64,000 bases of DNA from positions 2,170,001-2,234,000 of the forward strand of contig NZ_CP096205.1 of assembly GCF_023195775.1 (NCBI RefSeq), written 5' to 3'. The number at the start of each line of letters is the position of its first letter. Position 1 is the stretch's first letter. The DNA comes from Flavobacterium azooxidireducens. GTDB lineage: Bacteria > Bacteroidota > Bacteroidia > Flavobacteriales > Flavobacteriaceae. Of this stretch, positions 30,743 to 40,751 are shown piece by piece. A model generated the notes under the pieces. That model was not told the DNA's origin. It saw only the letters and a program-made list of their open reading frames with translations, and ran no database searches. The translations under genes and the position numbers were made by a program.

Positions 30743-31803
30743 CTATGAACAAAAATTACTACGCAATACTAATGGCCGGTGGAGTCGGCTCACGTTTTTG
30801 GCCGGTTTCTACAACCGAATTTCCTAAACAATTTCATGATATGTTGGGGTCGGGGGAGACGTTGATTCAAAAAACGTTCAGCCGTTTATCAAAATTAATT
30901 CCAACCGAAAATATATTGATTTTAACCAATGAAAAATACAATGATTTGGTTCTTACTCAATTGCCAATGGTAAAACAAGAGCAAGTTTTGTTGGAACCGG
31001 CAATGCGAAACACAGCTCCTTGTATTTTGTATGCTTCGCTAAAAATTCAAAAAATGAATCCAGATGCAGTGATGGTTGTAGCTCCTAGCGATCATTGGAT
31101 TGAAGATGAAACCGCTTTTATCACTAATTTGCAACAATGTTTTGATTATTGTCAACACAACAATGCTTTGATGACGTTAGGAATTCAACCTACTTTTCCA
31201 AATACTGGTTTTGGTTATATCGAATTTGATAAAACAGATGCAAATCTCATCAAAAAAGTAAATCAATTTCGGGAAAAGCCAAATTACGAAACAGCAAAAT
31301 CTTTTCTTGAAAGTGGTAATTTCCTTTGGAATGGCGGAATTTTCATCTGGTCTGTCAAATCAATAACGGAAGCATTTTCTGCTTTTCAACCTCAGATGAA
31401 TCAATTGTTTTTGGAAGGTATTGAAACATACAATACATCAAATGAAAAGGAGTTTATCAATCAAAAGTATGCTTTAGCGGAAGATATTTCAATTGATTAT
31501 GCCATCTTAGAAAAAGCCAAAAATGTATATGTTCTACCCGCCACTTTCGATTGGAATGATTTAGGCACTTGGGGTTCTTTACACGAAAAATTAGAGAAAG
31601 ATCTTCAAAATAATGCGGTTGTCAATTCAACTTTGATTTCAGAAAATGCAACCAATAATATTATTCGAACTGAAAATAAAAAACTAGTTATCATCGATGG
31701 TTTAAATGACTATATTATTGTAGAACAAGGTGATGTTTTATTGATTTATCCAAAAGAGAAAGAGCAAGATATCAAGAAAATAGTGAGTTCGTTACCAAAA
31801 TAA
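30739..31803 (+). CDS. manC: Mannose-1-phosphate guanylyltransferase
   Basis: The enzyme makes GDP-mannose from GTP and mannose-1-phosphate for polysaccharide and glycoprotein sugars. The 354-residue protein has the nucleotidyltransferase start YAILMAGGVGSRFWPVS, then FPKQFHDML, ILLTN-like strand ILILTNEKY, VVAPSDHWIED with the metal Asp, NTGFGYIEF, FLWNGGIFIW and TFDWNDLGTWGSL. It has only the guanylyltransferase domain, without the isomerase half found in long bifunctional forms. The ATG at 30739 lies at the end of a dispersed repeat; ATG 30745 (MNKNYYAILM) is equally plausible. Confidence 0.93.
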   Translation: MTMNKNYYAILMAGGVGSRFWPVSTTEFPKQFHDMLGSGETLIQKTFSRLSKLIPTENILILTNEKYNDLVLTQLPMVKQEQVLLEPAMRNTAPCILYASLKIQKMNPDAVMVVAPSDHWIEDETAFITNLQQCFDYCQHNNALMTLGIQPTFPNTGFGYIEFDKTDANLIKKVNQFREKPNYETAKSFLESGNFLWNGGIFIWSVKSITEAFSAFQPQMNQLFLEGIETYNTSNEKEFINQKYALAEDISIDYAILEKAKNVYVLPATFDWNDLGTWGSLHEKLEKDLQNNAVVNSTLISENATNNIIRTENKKLVIIDGLNDYIIVEQGDVLLIYPKEKEQDIKKIVSSLPK

Positions 31804-31814
31804 AAACCTAGATT

Positions 31815-33209
31815 ATGGAAAATAGTACGCCAAACAGACCGATTAAAAGTTTATGGTTAAATTTAAAGCTTTTATTAAAGTCTACCTTAGATATTCGGGA
31901 AGATACCAATCACGATTCAACGATTGAAGAAGTAAAAGCCGGAATTTCTATCAAAGGTCAAGGTGCTTGGGTATTAATTTTCTCTATTTTAATTGCATCT
32001 GCGGGACTAAACACAAGTTCACCAGCAGTTGTAATTGGTGCGATGTTAATTTCGCCATTGATGGGTCCAATTGTTGGAATTGGTTTGTCTTTAGGAATTA
32101 ATGATGTTGATTTAATGCGAAAAGCCATCAAAAACTTCGGAATAATGGTTGTTTTAGCATTATTCACTTCCTTTTTGTTTTTTAGTATTCCCATTTTCCA
32201 AGATGAAACTCCCGAATTAATTGCCAGAACATATCCCGATGTTCGTGATGTAATCATTGCTTTTGCGGGTGGATTTGCACTAATCGTTGCATTAAGTAGA
32301 AGAAATAAGCAGATCAATACCATTGCAGGTGTAGCAATTGCAACTGCCTTAATGCCTCCACTTTGTACAGCAGGTTATGGTTTGGCAACGGGAAAATGGC
32401 CGTTTTTTTTAGGAGCTTTATTTCTATTTACGATTAACACAATTTTCATTGCATTAGCGACTTTTATAATTGTAAAGTCGTTGAAATTCCCAATGAAAGA
32501 ATATTTGAATTCGTCTAAACGGAAACGAATTTCTCAAGTTCTTTATTTTATAGCTTTTTTGATTTTAGCACCAAGTATTTATATGTTCTATGGACTGTAT
32601 AAAAAGTCAGATTTTGAACGAAAAGTGAATTTGATTTTAAATGAATTTAAAGAAAATAATGACGTAATTCTCTTGAATCAACAAATTAGTTACAACGATA
32701 AAACAGTTGCTTTTGCTACAGTTGGAAAATCTGTCACCATTTCATTAGTAAACAAATGGAAAGATAAATTAGATAAACAAGGGTATGGCGGAGTTGAATT
32801 TGAAATCGCTCAAAGTGTAGAAAATTTGGAAACGCAAACGATGTTGGAAAAGTTGGAATCCACTTATTATACTTCGCAACAAAATCTAAATAATAAAGAA
32901 GAAATAATTGTTCGGCAAGAAAAAGAACTTTTACTTTTGCAAAAGCAATTATATTTGAGTGAAAAAAGTAAAGTTCCTTTCGATCAAATTGCGAATGAAA
33001 TTAAAATAAATTACACTAATGTGGAAGAGATTGCTTTTTCTAAATTGATTAAGACGAATTTTAAAAAGATGGATACACTACCAATCATTTATTTAAAATG
33101 GAGCAAGTCTGCAAGTGAAAGAAATAGAAAAGTAGATGAAGCAAAAATTGAGAAATGGTTAAGGTTAAAGCTTCAAACTGAAAAATTACAAGTTGAGCGA
33201 CTAAATTAG
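31815..33209 (+). CDS. DUF389 membrane protein
   Basis: The 464-residue protein has an N-terminal membrane region of about six helices (residues ~45-255). Within it are the DUF389 hallmarks ASAGLNTSSPAVVIGAMLISPLMGPI and TALMPPLCTAGYGLATG, both cited in part (VVIGAMLISPLMGPI; ATALMPPLCTAGYG). A long soluble C-terminal part (~260-464) includes a coiled coil (~350-400). The biochemical role of DUF389 proteins is unknown. It starts 12 nt after manC and ends 5 nt before the CPA2 antiporter gene, consistent with an operon joined with ion transport. Confidence 0.85.
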   Translation: MENSTPNRPIKSLWLNLKLLLKSTLDIREDTNHDSTIEEVKAGISIKGQGAWVLIFSILIASAGLNTSSPAVVIGAMLISPLMGPIVGIGLSLGINDVDLMRKAIKNFGIMVVLALFTSFLFFSIPIFQDETPELIARTYPDVRDVIIAFAGGFALIVALSRRNKQINTIAGVAIATALMPPLCTAGYGLATGKWPFFLGALFLFTINTIFIALATFIIVKSLKFPMKEYLNSSKRKRISQVLYFIAFLILAPSIYMFYGLYKKSDFERKVNLILNEFKENNDVILLNQQISYNDKTVAFATVGKSVTISLVNKWKDKLDKQGYGGVEFEIAQSVENLETQTMLEKLESTYYTSQQNLNNKEEIIVRQEKELLLLQKQLYLSEKSKVPFDQIANEIKINYTNVEEIAFSKLIKTNFKKMDTLPIIYLKWSKSASERNRKVDEAKIEKWLRLKLQTEKLQVERLN

Positions 33210-33214
33210 CGAAT

Positions 33215-35581
33215 ATGATTTTTTTAATAGGAATTGATTTTTCTTTACCACTCAAGAATCCGGTATTATTGTTCTCATTAATACTGTTCATCATTCTATT
33301 TGCCCCAATTATATTAAATAAATTACGAATCCCACACCTTATCGGATTAATTATTGCCGGAGCCATCATCGGACCAAATGGTTTCAATTTAATTGCTCGT
33401 GATATGAGTATTATTTTGTTTGGAACGGTTGGTTTACAATACATTATGTTCTTGGCAGGTTTAGAAATTGATTTAGCTGAATTCAAGAAAAACAGTTCAA
33501 AAAGTTTAGTATTTGGACTTCTCACATTTTCAATTCCAATGACAATTGGAACTTTGGTAGGTTTTTATGTTTTAGAATTTTCTATGCCAACTTCAGTTTT
33601 ATTGGCTAGTATGTTTGCTTCCCATACGTTAATCGCTTATCCCATCGTTAGTAAATTAGGAGTTGCAAAAAATAAAGCAGTCAATATAACCGTTGGCGGA
33701 ACAATGATTACTGATACATTGGCTCTTTTGGTTTTAGCTGTCATCGCAGGTATGCAAGCAGGTGAGATTAATCAGGAGTTCTGGATTCGTTTGATTATTT
33801 CTGTGATTGCTTTCGGTTTGGTTGTAATGTTGGTTTTTCCCATAATTGGAAGATGGTTTTTCAAACGATTTGATGATAATATTTCCCAATATATTTTTGT
33901 TTTAGCAATGGTTTTTTTGGGATGTACTTTGGCGGAATTAGCAGGAATTGAAGCCATTATCGGAGCTTTCTTAGCCGGATTATCCCTAAATCGATTGATT
34001 CCACACACTTCTCCGTTAATGAATCGAATTGAATTTGTTGGTAACGCACTTTTCATTCCGTTCTTTCTTATCGGAGTTGGAATGTTGATTGATTACAAAG
34101 CTTTTATTAAAGATTGGAATACATTAGAAGTTGCCGGAATTATGACGGTTTGTGCGATTGTTGGAAAATACCTTCCAGCCTTAATTACTCAAAAAATTTA
34201 TGGTTTTTCTGTCGATGAACGAAGATTAATTTTCGGATTAAGTAATGCTCAGGCCGCTGCAACCTTAGCCGCTGTTTTGGTCGGATTTAATATAATTGTC
34301 GATTATAAAAGTGTGACAGAATATAATGAGATTCATCTTAAAAATAATAAGCTAACAACCGAAAATCATTCTGAATTAATTTTTGGATTAGAAAATGGTG
34401 AATTTCCTAAATTGGGAAATATGGCTATAATTGGCGGTGTTCCTGCAAATGGTGTATATAAATTGATAGATAAAACAGAAATGGTTTTTACACAAGGTCG
34501 CTTAGCAGATATAAAAATGCCAAACCGATTACTGAATGAAAGTGTGCTTAACGGAACCATTTTGATGATTTTAATCACGTGCACTATTGCTTCGTTTGTG
34601 GCTCAAAAAGGAGCTTACAATATCGCTTTGATGGAAGATGATTCTGATGAACAAGAGGAAGGAAAACCGACCGATGGTGACGAAAGGATCCTTATTCCGA
34701 TGAAAAATATCGACACGGTTGAAGAACTTATTCAATTTGCCGTTACCATAAAATCAAAGAAAAACAAAACCGGACTTTTCGCTTTAAACGTTATTAATAA
34801 TAATTCTTCGTCCTTATCTAAAGAATCGAAAGCTAAAAAAATCGTTGATAAAGCGGCTGTCGTTGCTTCGGCGACAGACAATAGGCTAAATATGTTGATG
34901 CGATATGATTTGAATATTTTAAACGGCATTACAAGTGTGGTTAGAGAACAAAAAATATCCGATATCATTTTAGGTCAAACCGAAAGTTTAGGTTCTAGTG
35001 ACAGTATGTATGGTCCGCTAACTGATGGTGTTTTAAACAAATGTAATGCAACAACTTTTATTTATAAATCGGTTCAACCCATTTCAACCATAAAAAGATA
35101 TGTGGTAGTGATTCCGGAACGTGCTGAGCGTGAAATCGGTTTCCCATTTTGGTTATTAAAAATATGGAATTTAGGAAAAAATACCGGTTCAAAAATTGTT
35201 TTTTATGGAAGTGAAACCACCATCAATTTCATTAAAGACATTCATTCAAAACACCCAGTAGATGCCGCATTTAATGTGTTTTCTGATTGGGATGACTTTT
35301 TAATTCTGTCAAGAAGCATTATCAAAGATGATGCATTGGTCGTTGTGATGAGTCGAAAACCAAATTTGTCTTACAATGCCATTATGAGTCATATTCCGAC
35401 TTACATGAACAAATATTTTGATAAAAATAATGTGGTTTTGATTTATCCGCTACAATTAGGGATAGATGGAAACTCCAAAATAGATTTAAAAAATCCCGGA
35501 GCATTAGATACATTTACAGAGAATTTAGAAAGACTTGATGACGTTGCAAAAATGATAGGAAAATTGTTTAAGAAGAAATAG
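33215..35581 (+). CDS. CPA2-family cation:proton antiporter with C-terminal stress-protein-like region
   Basis: The 788-residue protein has about twelve helices (residues ~10-460) of a KefB/NapA-type Na+(K+)/H+ exchanger: LNKLRIPHLIGLIIAGAIIGPNG, MFLAGLEIDLAEF, a long TMITDTLALLVLAVIAG segment, and GAFLAGLSLNRLIP, each cited in short form. The cytoplasmic part (~490-788) has strands and helices of the universal-stress type (DERILIPMKNID and ISDIILGQTESLGSSDSMYG) rather than a TrkA-N/RCK domain. This gives a transporter with a possible nucleotide-sensing tail. It is last in the manC-DUF389 gene row. Confidence 0.87.
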   Translation: MIFLIGIDFSLPLKNPVLLFSLILFIILFAPIILNKLRIPHLIGLIIAGAIIGPNGFNLIARDMSIILFGTVGLQYIMFLAGLEIDLAEFKKNSSKSLVFGLLTFSIPMTIGTLVGFYVLEFSMPTSVLLASMFASHTLIAYPIVSKLGVAKNKAVNITVGGTMITDTLALLVLAVIAGMQAGEINQEFWIRLIISVIAFGLVVMLVFPIIGRWFFKRFDDNISQYIFVLAMVFLGCTLAELAGIEAIIGAFLAGLSLNRLIPHTSPLMNRIEFVGNALFIPFFLIGVGMLIDYKAFIKDWNTLEVAGIMTVCAIVGKYLPALITQKIYGFSVDERRLIFGLSNAQAAATLAAVLVGFNIIVDYKSVTEYNEIHLKNNKLTTENHSELIFGLENGEFPKLGNMAIIGGVPANGVYKLIDKTEMVFTQGRLADIKMPNRLLNESVLNGTILMILITCTIASFVAQKGAYNIALMEDDSDEQEEGKPTDGDERILIPMKNIDTVEELIQFAVTIKSKKNKTGLFALNVINNNSSSLSKESKAKKIVDKAAVVASATDNRLNMLMRYDLNILNGITSVVREQKISDIILGQTESLGSSDSMYGPLTDGVLNKCNATTFIYKSVQPISTIKRYVVVIPERAEREIGFPFWLLKIWNLGKNTGSKIVFYGSETTINFIKDIHSKHPVDAAFNVFSDWDDFLILSRSIIKDDALVVVMSRKPNLSYNAIMSHIPTYMNKYFDKNNVVLIYPLQLGIDGNSKIDLKNPGALDTFTENLERLDDVAKMIGKLFKKK

Positions 35582-35658
35582 AAGTGTTAAAAGATGAATT
35601 GTTTAGTTATTTTTACAATTCTTTTTCTTACTTTTCATTCCTAATTAAATATTTTAAG

Positions 35659-38600
35659 ATGAGCAAATTGGCATTAATAAACCGAAAATTTTTGTTTTTA
35701 CTTTTTTTTCATCTTTTTTTCTTTAATTTTTCGTTTGCTCAACTCAGTGACTTTACTCTACAAGTCGCATCAACAAATGAAACGTGTACTGCAAATGGAA
35801 CGCTAACTTTTACTGTTTCAGGAATTACTGCCGGGGCAAGTGTTACTTATTCTGTCTATAAATTACCTGATTTAATAACGCCTGTAGCTGTTTTAAATAC
35901 ATCTACGTTAAATGGCTTAACCTCAGGAACTTATACAGTAATAGCAACTCAGACATTCGGGGCGTTAAGTAATTCGCAGGTGCAAACAGTTGATATTCAG
36001 GATTTAACAGTTGTGTTAACCTATCAATTGATAGGACAAAATGAATTATGTGGGTCTGATGGAGTGATTAGTGTTAATGTGCTCACCGGAACAGCACAAT
36101 CGTATGAAATTATTTCTGGACCTGTAACTGTTCCATTGCAAACAACTAATGTCTTTACAGGATTAACAGGAGGAACATACGTAGTTCGAGTTTTTGATGT
36201 TTGTGGAGATGCCTCTGTGCAAACATTCATCTTGTTTTCTTCACAAACAAGCTTAACTGTAGAAGTAGAATCTGGAGCAGAATGGTTGAACTGTACTACT
36301 TCAACAGTGGCACTTTCTGTTTTGCCTGGTAATGGAATGATTGTTTATCCACTTACGATTCAGTTCACTATTAATCCTCCAAATGCTAATCAGATTATTA
36401 TAAATCAAACAATTAATTCATTAGGAGAAGAATATATTATTGTTCAAGGCTATCAAATTTTTGACGGCGAAACATATAGTTACTCATACACTATCACTGA
36501 CGCTTGCGGAAATGAAGTTACAGGAGATGGTTCATTAACACATTCTAATCCATCCCCTGCAGCTTTAGAACTTGAAAAAAATTGTGAAGAAATTTCATAT
36601 TATATTAATCATGCACAAAGTGCAACCATAATTAGTGCTCCAGCTACCTATCTGACAAATGCAATCCCATACACTATGCCAATTGGAGGCAATGGGTTTC
36701 CGGTAACCGGTTTTTTAGTTGAGGGCAACTATGTTATAACTGGTGTAGATATATGCGGAAATGATTTTCAGTTGTCTATTCAAGTTCAAATTCCTGAACC
36801 AGAACCACCAACTGCCATTGAAATTGATTCTGCTTGTCAAGGAAAATCTTACTTTATAGATAAAGCAGTAAGTGCTACTATAATAAGTGCCCCAGATACA
36901 TACACAACAAATACTATCCCGTATATTTTGCCAATTGGCGAAAATGGTTTTCCAATAACAGGATATTTATCACCCGGAACTTATACTCTTTTAGTCTTAG
37001 ATAGTTGCGATAATGAATTTGAAATTGCAATTATTGTTAGCAATCCAAATGCTGTAGCCCCAATAGTTTTTGTAATTGAGGGTTGCGAAGTAGGCTTTGG
37101 TTCGTTAAATTTAAATGGAATCAATACATTTCAATCGGTTGTTTTAATTACTGCTCCGCAAAGTTTTCCCTTTCCTCTTCCGTACAATGTTAGTTCCAAT
37201 ATTAATATAAATGGTGATTTAATTCTCACAGGATTACCGGCTGGGGATTATGTTTTCGAATGGATTGATGTTTGTGGTGCTCAATCCTCCAGTAATGTTA
37301 CAATTCAAGGGTATTCTTTCTCCACCAATGTAGAAGTTTTTGAAAATTGTGGTTCCTTTGATTTAGGGTTGTATCATACCAGTAATAATTTTGCAGCTCC
37401 ATCATTTTGGTTGCAAAAATATGATCCGGTATCAGGAAATTGGGGACATCCACTTACTGGAGTTGTTTATGTAGATGGAACTCAACTAACGGCAACAAAC
37501 TCTATAAATTTGATGAACAATACCATTAATTATAATTTACCCTATTTTGGGCAATTTAGAATTATGAAACGATATCAAGTTGTTAGTAACGGAAATATTG
37601 CTCAATATTGTAATGAGTTTCTTTATGAATTTGAATTCACAGGTTTACCAAGAATAAACAATATTTACAGCTTCTCTTGTGGCAACAATTTACGAGATGT
37701 TATTGTAGATGCATCGGGAGTTCCACCTTTGTTATATAGAATTATTGAAAAAAACGGTAATCCTTTTTTAATTGAAAACGCAAATTCAACCACTTTTCTT
37801 TCATTAGAAATCGGAATTTATACTTTTCAAATCGAAGATAGTTGTGGAAATTTAAGAAATAGTGAATTTGAAATTTCTGAATCTGTTTTGTTTGAAATAG
37901 TGCCCTCATCCATTTGTATAGGTGAAACAGTAACTTTATTAACACCCAATTTCTCTTTTTTAACTTATCAGTGGTGGCTGAATGATAATTCTTCGGTTAT
38001 TATTAGTACTTCAAATTCGTTGGTAATCCCAAATTATTCACCCGCACTTCATAATGGAGTATATCATGTACTTATAACCAATCCAAACAATCCAAGTAGT
38101 TGTATTAACTTAGAATTAGAATTTGAAATTAATTCAACCGACATATTGCCCGAAGCAGGAGAAGGATCTAATGAAACTTTTTGTGGACCGCAGGCTACTT
38201 TAGATTTGTTTACATTTTTATCCGGAACATATTCAACCGCAGGAGTTTGGACAGAAATTACAACAAGCGGCACTCTTAATCAAAACAATTGGGATACCAG
38301 TAATTTAAGTCCTGGAGAATATCAATTTACATATAGAGTAGAAGGAAATTGTGATTCTTTTGACGAATCATTTGTGAATATTACCATTTTAGAAACGCCT
38401 GAAAGCCCAATTGCTTCAGTTGATTCGCTAATTTGTGAAAGTAATTCTGTTCAACTTTATGCTACAACAATTCCAGATGCAGTTTATCAATGGGTTGGGC
38501 CAAACGGATTTTCATCCAATGAACAAAATCCAATCATTGATTCAATTTCTTCAGTAAATAATGGAACATATACGGTTTCAATTGAAACAAATGGCTGCCC

Positions 38601-39138
38601 ATCCACTCCATCATCAGTTGAGGTTCTTGTTAGTGAAGTGCCTGAATTTAGTTTGGAAAATCTCTGTATTAACGACAGAATGATGGTTACGGCTTCACAT
38701 TCAGGCCAAACACTTGATAATCCAAATCTAATTTTTTCATGGACTGGACCAAACGGATTTACAAGTTCTCAAAATCCGATAGATATAACTGGGCTTACAA
38801 AAGGAATTTATACATTAACTATAACCAATGAATTTGGTTGCTCTGCAGAAGAGTTTATTGATATCACGAAAACAATTTGTACTATTCCTAAAGGATTATC
38901 ACCAAATGGTGATGGTCTTAACGATACATTTGATTTAACTGATTTAGGCGAAAACCTAAAAGTGAAAATTTATAATCGATATGGTATGGTGGTTTATGAA
39001 CTTGATGGTTATGTAAATCAATGGCGAGGACAAGACAAAAGAGGAAATCTATTGCCAAGTGCAACCTACTATTATTATGTTGAATTTGATAATGGAGAAG
39101 GAAGAACGGGCTGGGTTTATTTAACAACAACCGAATAG
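35659..39138 (+). CDS. Very large cell-surface protein with T9SS type B (gliding-motility) sorting domain
   Basis: A 1,159-residue secreted protein. The signal peptide (NRKFLFLLFFHLFFFNFSFA then Q) is preceded by a GTG-led extension that is unlikely; the ATG at 35659 is used. The middle consists of beta-sandwich modules with repeated Y-x-V/F-x-V-x-D-x-C-G-N endings. Two adjacent ones are near-duplicates (ATIISAPATYLTNAIPY and ATIISAPDTYTTNTIPY). Two Ig-like PKD-type modules (WVGPNGFSSNEQNP, WTGPNGFTSSQNP) follow. The last ~85 residues, IPKGLSPNGDGLNDTFDL to the end, are the CHU_C-type domain that sends proteins through T9SS. The likely role is adhesion or gliding on surfaces; the ligand is unknown. 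Confidence 0.9.
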   Translation: MSKLALINRKFLFLLFFHLFFFNFSFAQLSDFTLQVASTNETCTANGTLTFTVSGITAGASVTYSVYKLPDLITPVAVLNTSTLNGLTSGTYTVIATQTFGALSNSQVQTVDIQDLTVVLTYQLIGQNELCGSDGVISVNVLTGTAQSYEIISGPVTVPLQTTNVFTGLTGGTYVVRVFDVCGDASVQTFILFSSQTSLTVEVESGAEWLNCTTSTVALSVLPGNGMIVYPLTIQFTINPPNANQIIINQTINSLGEEYIIVQGYQIFDGETYSYSYTITDACGNEVTGDGSLTHSNPSPAALELEKNCEEISYYINHAQSATIISAPATYLTNAIPYTMPIGGNGFPVTGFLVEGNYVITGVDICGNDFQLSIQVQIPEPEPPTAIEIDSACQGKSYFIDKAVSATIISAPDTYTTNTIPYILPIGENGFPITGYLSPGTYTLLVLDSCDNEFEIAIIVSNPNAVAPIVFVIEGCEVGFGSLNLNGINTFQSVVLITAPQSFPFPLPYNVSSNININGDLILTGLPAGDYVFEWIDVCGAQSSSNVTIQGYSFSTNVEVFENCGSFDLGLYHTSNNFAAPSFWLQKYDPVSGNWGHPLTGVVYVDGTQLTATNSINLMNNTINYNLPYFGQFRIMKRYQVVSNGNIAQYCNEFLYEFEFTGLPRINNIYSFSCGNNLRDVIVDASGVPPLLYRIIEKNGNPFLIENANSTTFLSLEIGIYTFQIEDSCGNLRNSEFEISESVLFEIVPSSICIGETVTLLTPNFSFLTYQWWLNDNSSVIISTSNSLVIPNYSPALHNGVYHVLITNPNNPSSCINLELEFEINSTDILPEAGEGSNETFCGPQATLDLFTFLSGTYSTAGVWTEITTSGTLNQNNWDTSNLSPGEYQFTYRVEGNCDSFDESFVNITILETPESPIASVDSLICESNSVQLYATTIPDAVYQWVGPNGFSSNEQNPIIDSISSVNNGTYTVSIETNGCPSTPSSVEVLVSEVPEFSLENLCINDRMMVTASHSGQTLDNPNLIFSWTGPNGFTSSQNPIDITGLTKGIYTLTITNEFGCSAEEFIDITKTICTIPKGLSPNGDGLNDTFDLTDLGENLKVKIYNRYGMVVYELDGYVNQWRGQDKRGNLLPSATYYYYVEFDNGEGRTGWVYLTTTE

Positions 39139-39139
39139 T

Positions 39140-39904
39140 TTATTCTCCTTTGTTCTGAGCTTTTCTGATTTTTTTGAATAAATTAGAGGAATAGACAAAA
39201 TCAACAATGGCTTCGTTGTCTGTTTTGAAGATGTCTTTTTTCGTGCCTTCCCAAGCAAGAATTCCTTCTTTAAGGAAGATGATTTTTTCGCCAATTTCCA
39301 TCACAGAGTTCATGTCGTGGGTATTGATAACGGTTGTAATGTCGTATTCTTCTGTAATTTCTTTAATCAAATTATCAATTACTATCGCTGTTTTAGGGTC
39401 TAATCCGGAGTTGGGTTCGTCACAAAAAAGATATTTAGGCTTGTTCACAATTGCTCTGGCAATCGCAACCCTTTTTTGCATACCACCCGAAATTTCAGAA
39501 GGTTTCTTTTTATGAGCATCCACTAAATTTACTCTTTTTAAAACAAAATCAACGCGTTCTTGAATTTCTTTTGGCGTTTGTTTGGTAAACATTTTCAACG
39601 GAAAACCAACATTTTCTTCCACGGTCATGCTGTCAAACAAAGCACTTCCTTGAAAAACCATTCCAATTTCTGTGCGTAAAGCTCTTTTTTCATCGGCAGA
39701 TAATTCAGAATAAATTCTTCCGTCAAACGAAATTGTTCCTGAGTCTGGCGAATGAATTCCTAATAATGTTTTAAGTAAAACAGTTTTTCCTGAACCACTT
39801 TGACCAATAATTAAGTTGGTTTTCCCCGTTTCAAAAACAGAGGAAATTCCTTTTAAAACTTTATGTTCGCCAAATGACTTTTCTATGTTTTTAATTTCTA
39901 TCAT
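39140..39904 (-). CDS. MlaF-type ABC transporter ATP-binding protein
   Basis: The 254-residue ATPase has Walker A IIGQSGSGKTVLLK, Q-loop MVFQGSALFDSM, signature ISGGMQKRVAIAR and Walker B YLFCDEPNSGLDP, with the D-loop and switch His in TVINTHDMN. The ISGGM signature and SALFDSMTVEENVGFPL are typical of the Mla/Ttg2 phospholipid-transport ATPase rather than a generic exporter. The frame extends upstream over the permease, but the ATG at 39904 (MIEIKNIEKSFG) overlaps the permease stop by 4 bases (ATGA) and is the true start. It works with the MlaE-like permease; the MlaD partner is not in this window. Confidence 0.9.
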   Translation of the reverse strand: MIEIKNIEKSFGEHKVLKGISSVFETGKTNLIIGQSGSGKTVLLKTLLGIHSPDSGTISFDGRIYSELSADEKRALRTEIGMVFQGSALFDSMTVEENVGFPLKMFTKQTPKEIQERVDFVLKRVNLVDAHKKKPSEISGGMQKRVAIARAIVNKPKYLFCDEPNSGLDPKTAIVIDNLIKEITEEYDITTVINTHDMNSVMEIGEKIIFLKEGILAWEGTKKDIFKTDNEAIVDFVYSSNLFKKIRKAQNKGE

Positions 39905-40644
39905 TTGCTCAACAATAATTGGGTTAAAATATAATTGGCCAATATAATTGCCACCGAAGACCAAACAAAGGATACGGTACTCGCTTTACCAACTTCTAAA
40001 GCTCCACCTTTCATATAATAGCCGTGATAAGATGGAATGGTCGCCAAAATAATGGCAAAAATCATCGTTTTAATAAATGCATACGCAATATGAAACGGAA
40101 TAAATTCTGTTTGTAATCCCATAATAAATTCGTCACTGGAAGTGAAACCACCGTAAACTCCGGCCATCCAGCCGCCTAAAATCCCTAAGAACATACTAAT
40201 ACCAATCACAAAAGGATAGAGTAGAAGGGCAATTATTTTTGGGAAAACCAAATAGTTTAATGAATTGACTCCCATTACTTCCAATGCGTCGATTTGCTCG
40301 GTAACTCGCATCGTTCCAATACTTGAAGTGATAAACGAACCCATTTTTCCGGCCATGATGATGGAAATAAACGTTGGAGCAAATTCCAGAATAACCGATT
40401 GTCTTGTGGCAAAACCAATGAGGTATTTTGGTATTAATGGATTGGTAAGGTTCAATGCCGTTTGAATGGCTACAACTCCGCCAACAAAGAAGGAGATGAA
40501 AGCAACAATTCCTAAAGAACCAATAATTAAATCATCGATTTCTTTAAAGATTAACGTCCTCATCGCACTCCATTTGAGTGGTTTGTTGAAGACTTCTTTC
40601 AGCATCAGGAAATATTTCCCTATGTGTGTAAGCATTTTTAGCAT
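39901..40644 (-). CDS. MlaE-type ABC transporter permease
   Basis: The 247-residue protein has five to six membrane helices and MlaE features: FISFFVGGVVAIQTA near residue 45, EFAPTFISIIMAGKMGSFITSSIGTM (cited as FAPTFISIIMAGKMG) near 90, and RVTEQIDALEVMG. It probably moves phospholipids between the membranes, with the ATPase encoded by the overlapping gene. Both genes are on the minus strand and share an ATGA overlap. The gene begins about 55 nt from the terminator of the lipoprotein gene. Confidence 0.9.
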   Translation of the reverse strand: MLKMLTHIGKYFLMLKEVFNKPLKWSAMRTLIFKEIDDLIIGSLGIVAFISFFVGGVVAIQTALNLTNPLIPKYLIGFATRQSVILEFAPTFISIIMAGKMGSFITSSIGTMRVTEQIDALEVMGVNSLNYLVFPKIIALLLYPFVIGISMFLGILGGWMAGVYGGFTSSDEFIMGLQTEFIPFHIAYAFIKTMIFAIILATIPSYHGYYMKGGALEVGKASTVSFVWSSVAIILANYILTQLLLSK

Positions 40645-40702
40645 AAAGCAAAAATAGGAAAAAGTTTCGGTTTTGGGATTTGAACGGTGCTTTTTAAAAC
40701 AA

Positions 40703-40731
40703 AAAAAACCGCCTTAGTTAAAAAGCGGGTT
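40703..40731 (-). terminator. Terminator of the lipoprotein gene
   Basis: On the minus strand AACCCGC pairs with GCGGTT (one bulge) and a run of eight Ts follows, 21 nt after the stop. Confidence 0.65.
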
Positions 40732-40751
40732 GATCTTTCTTAAAAATGAAA

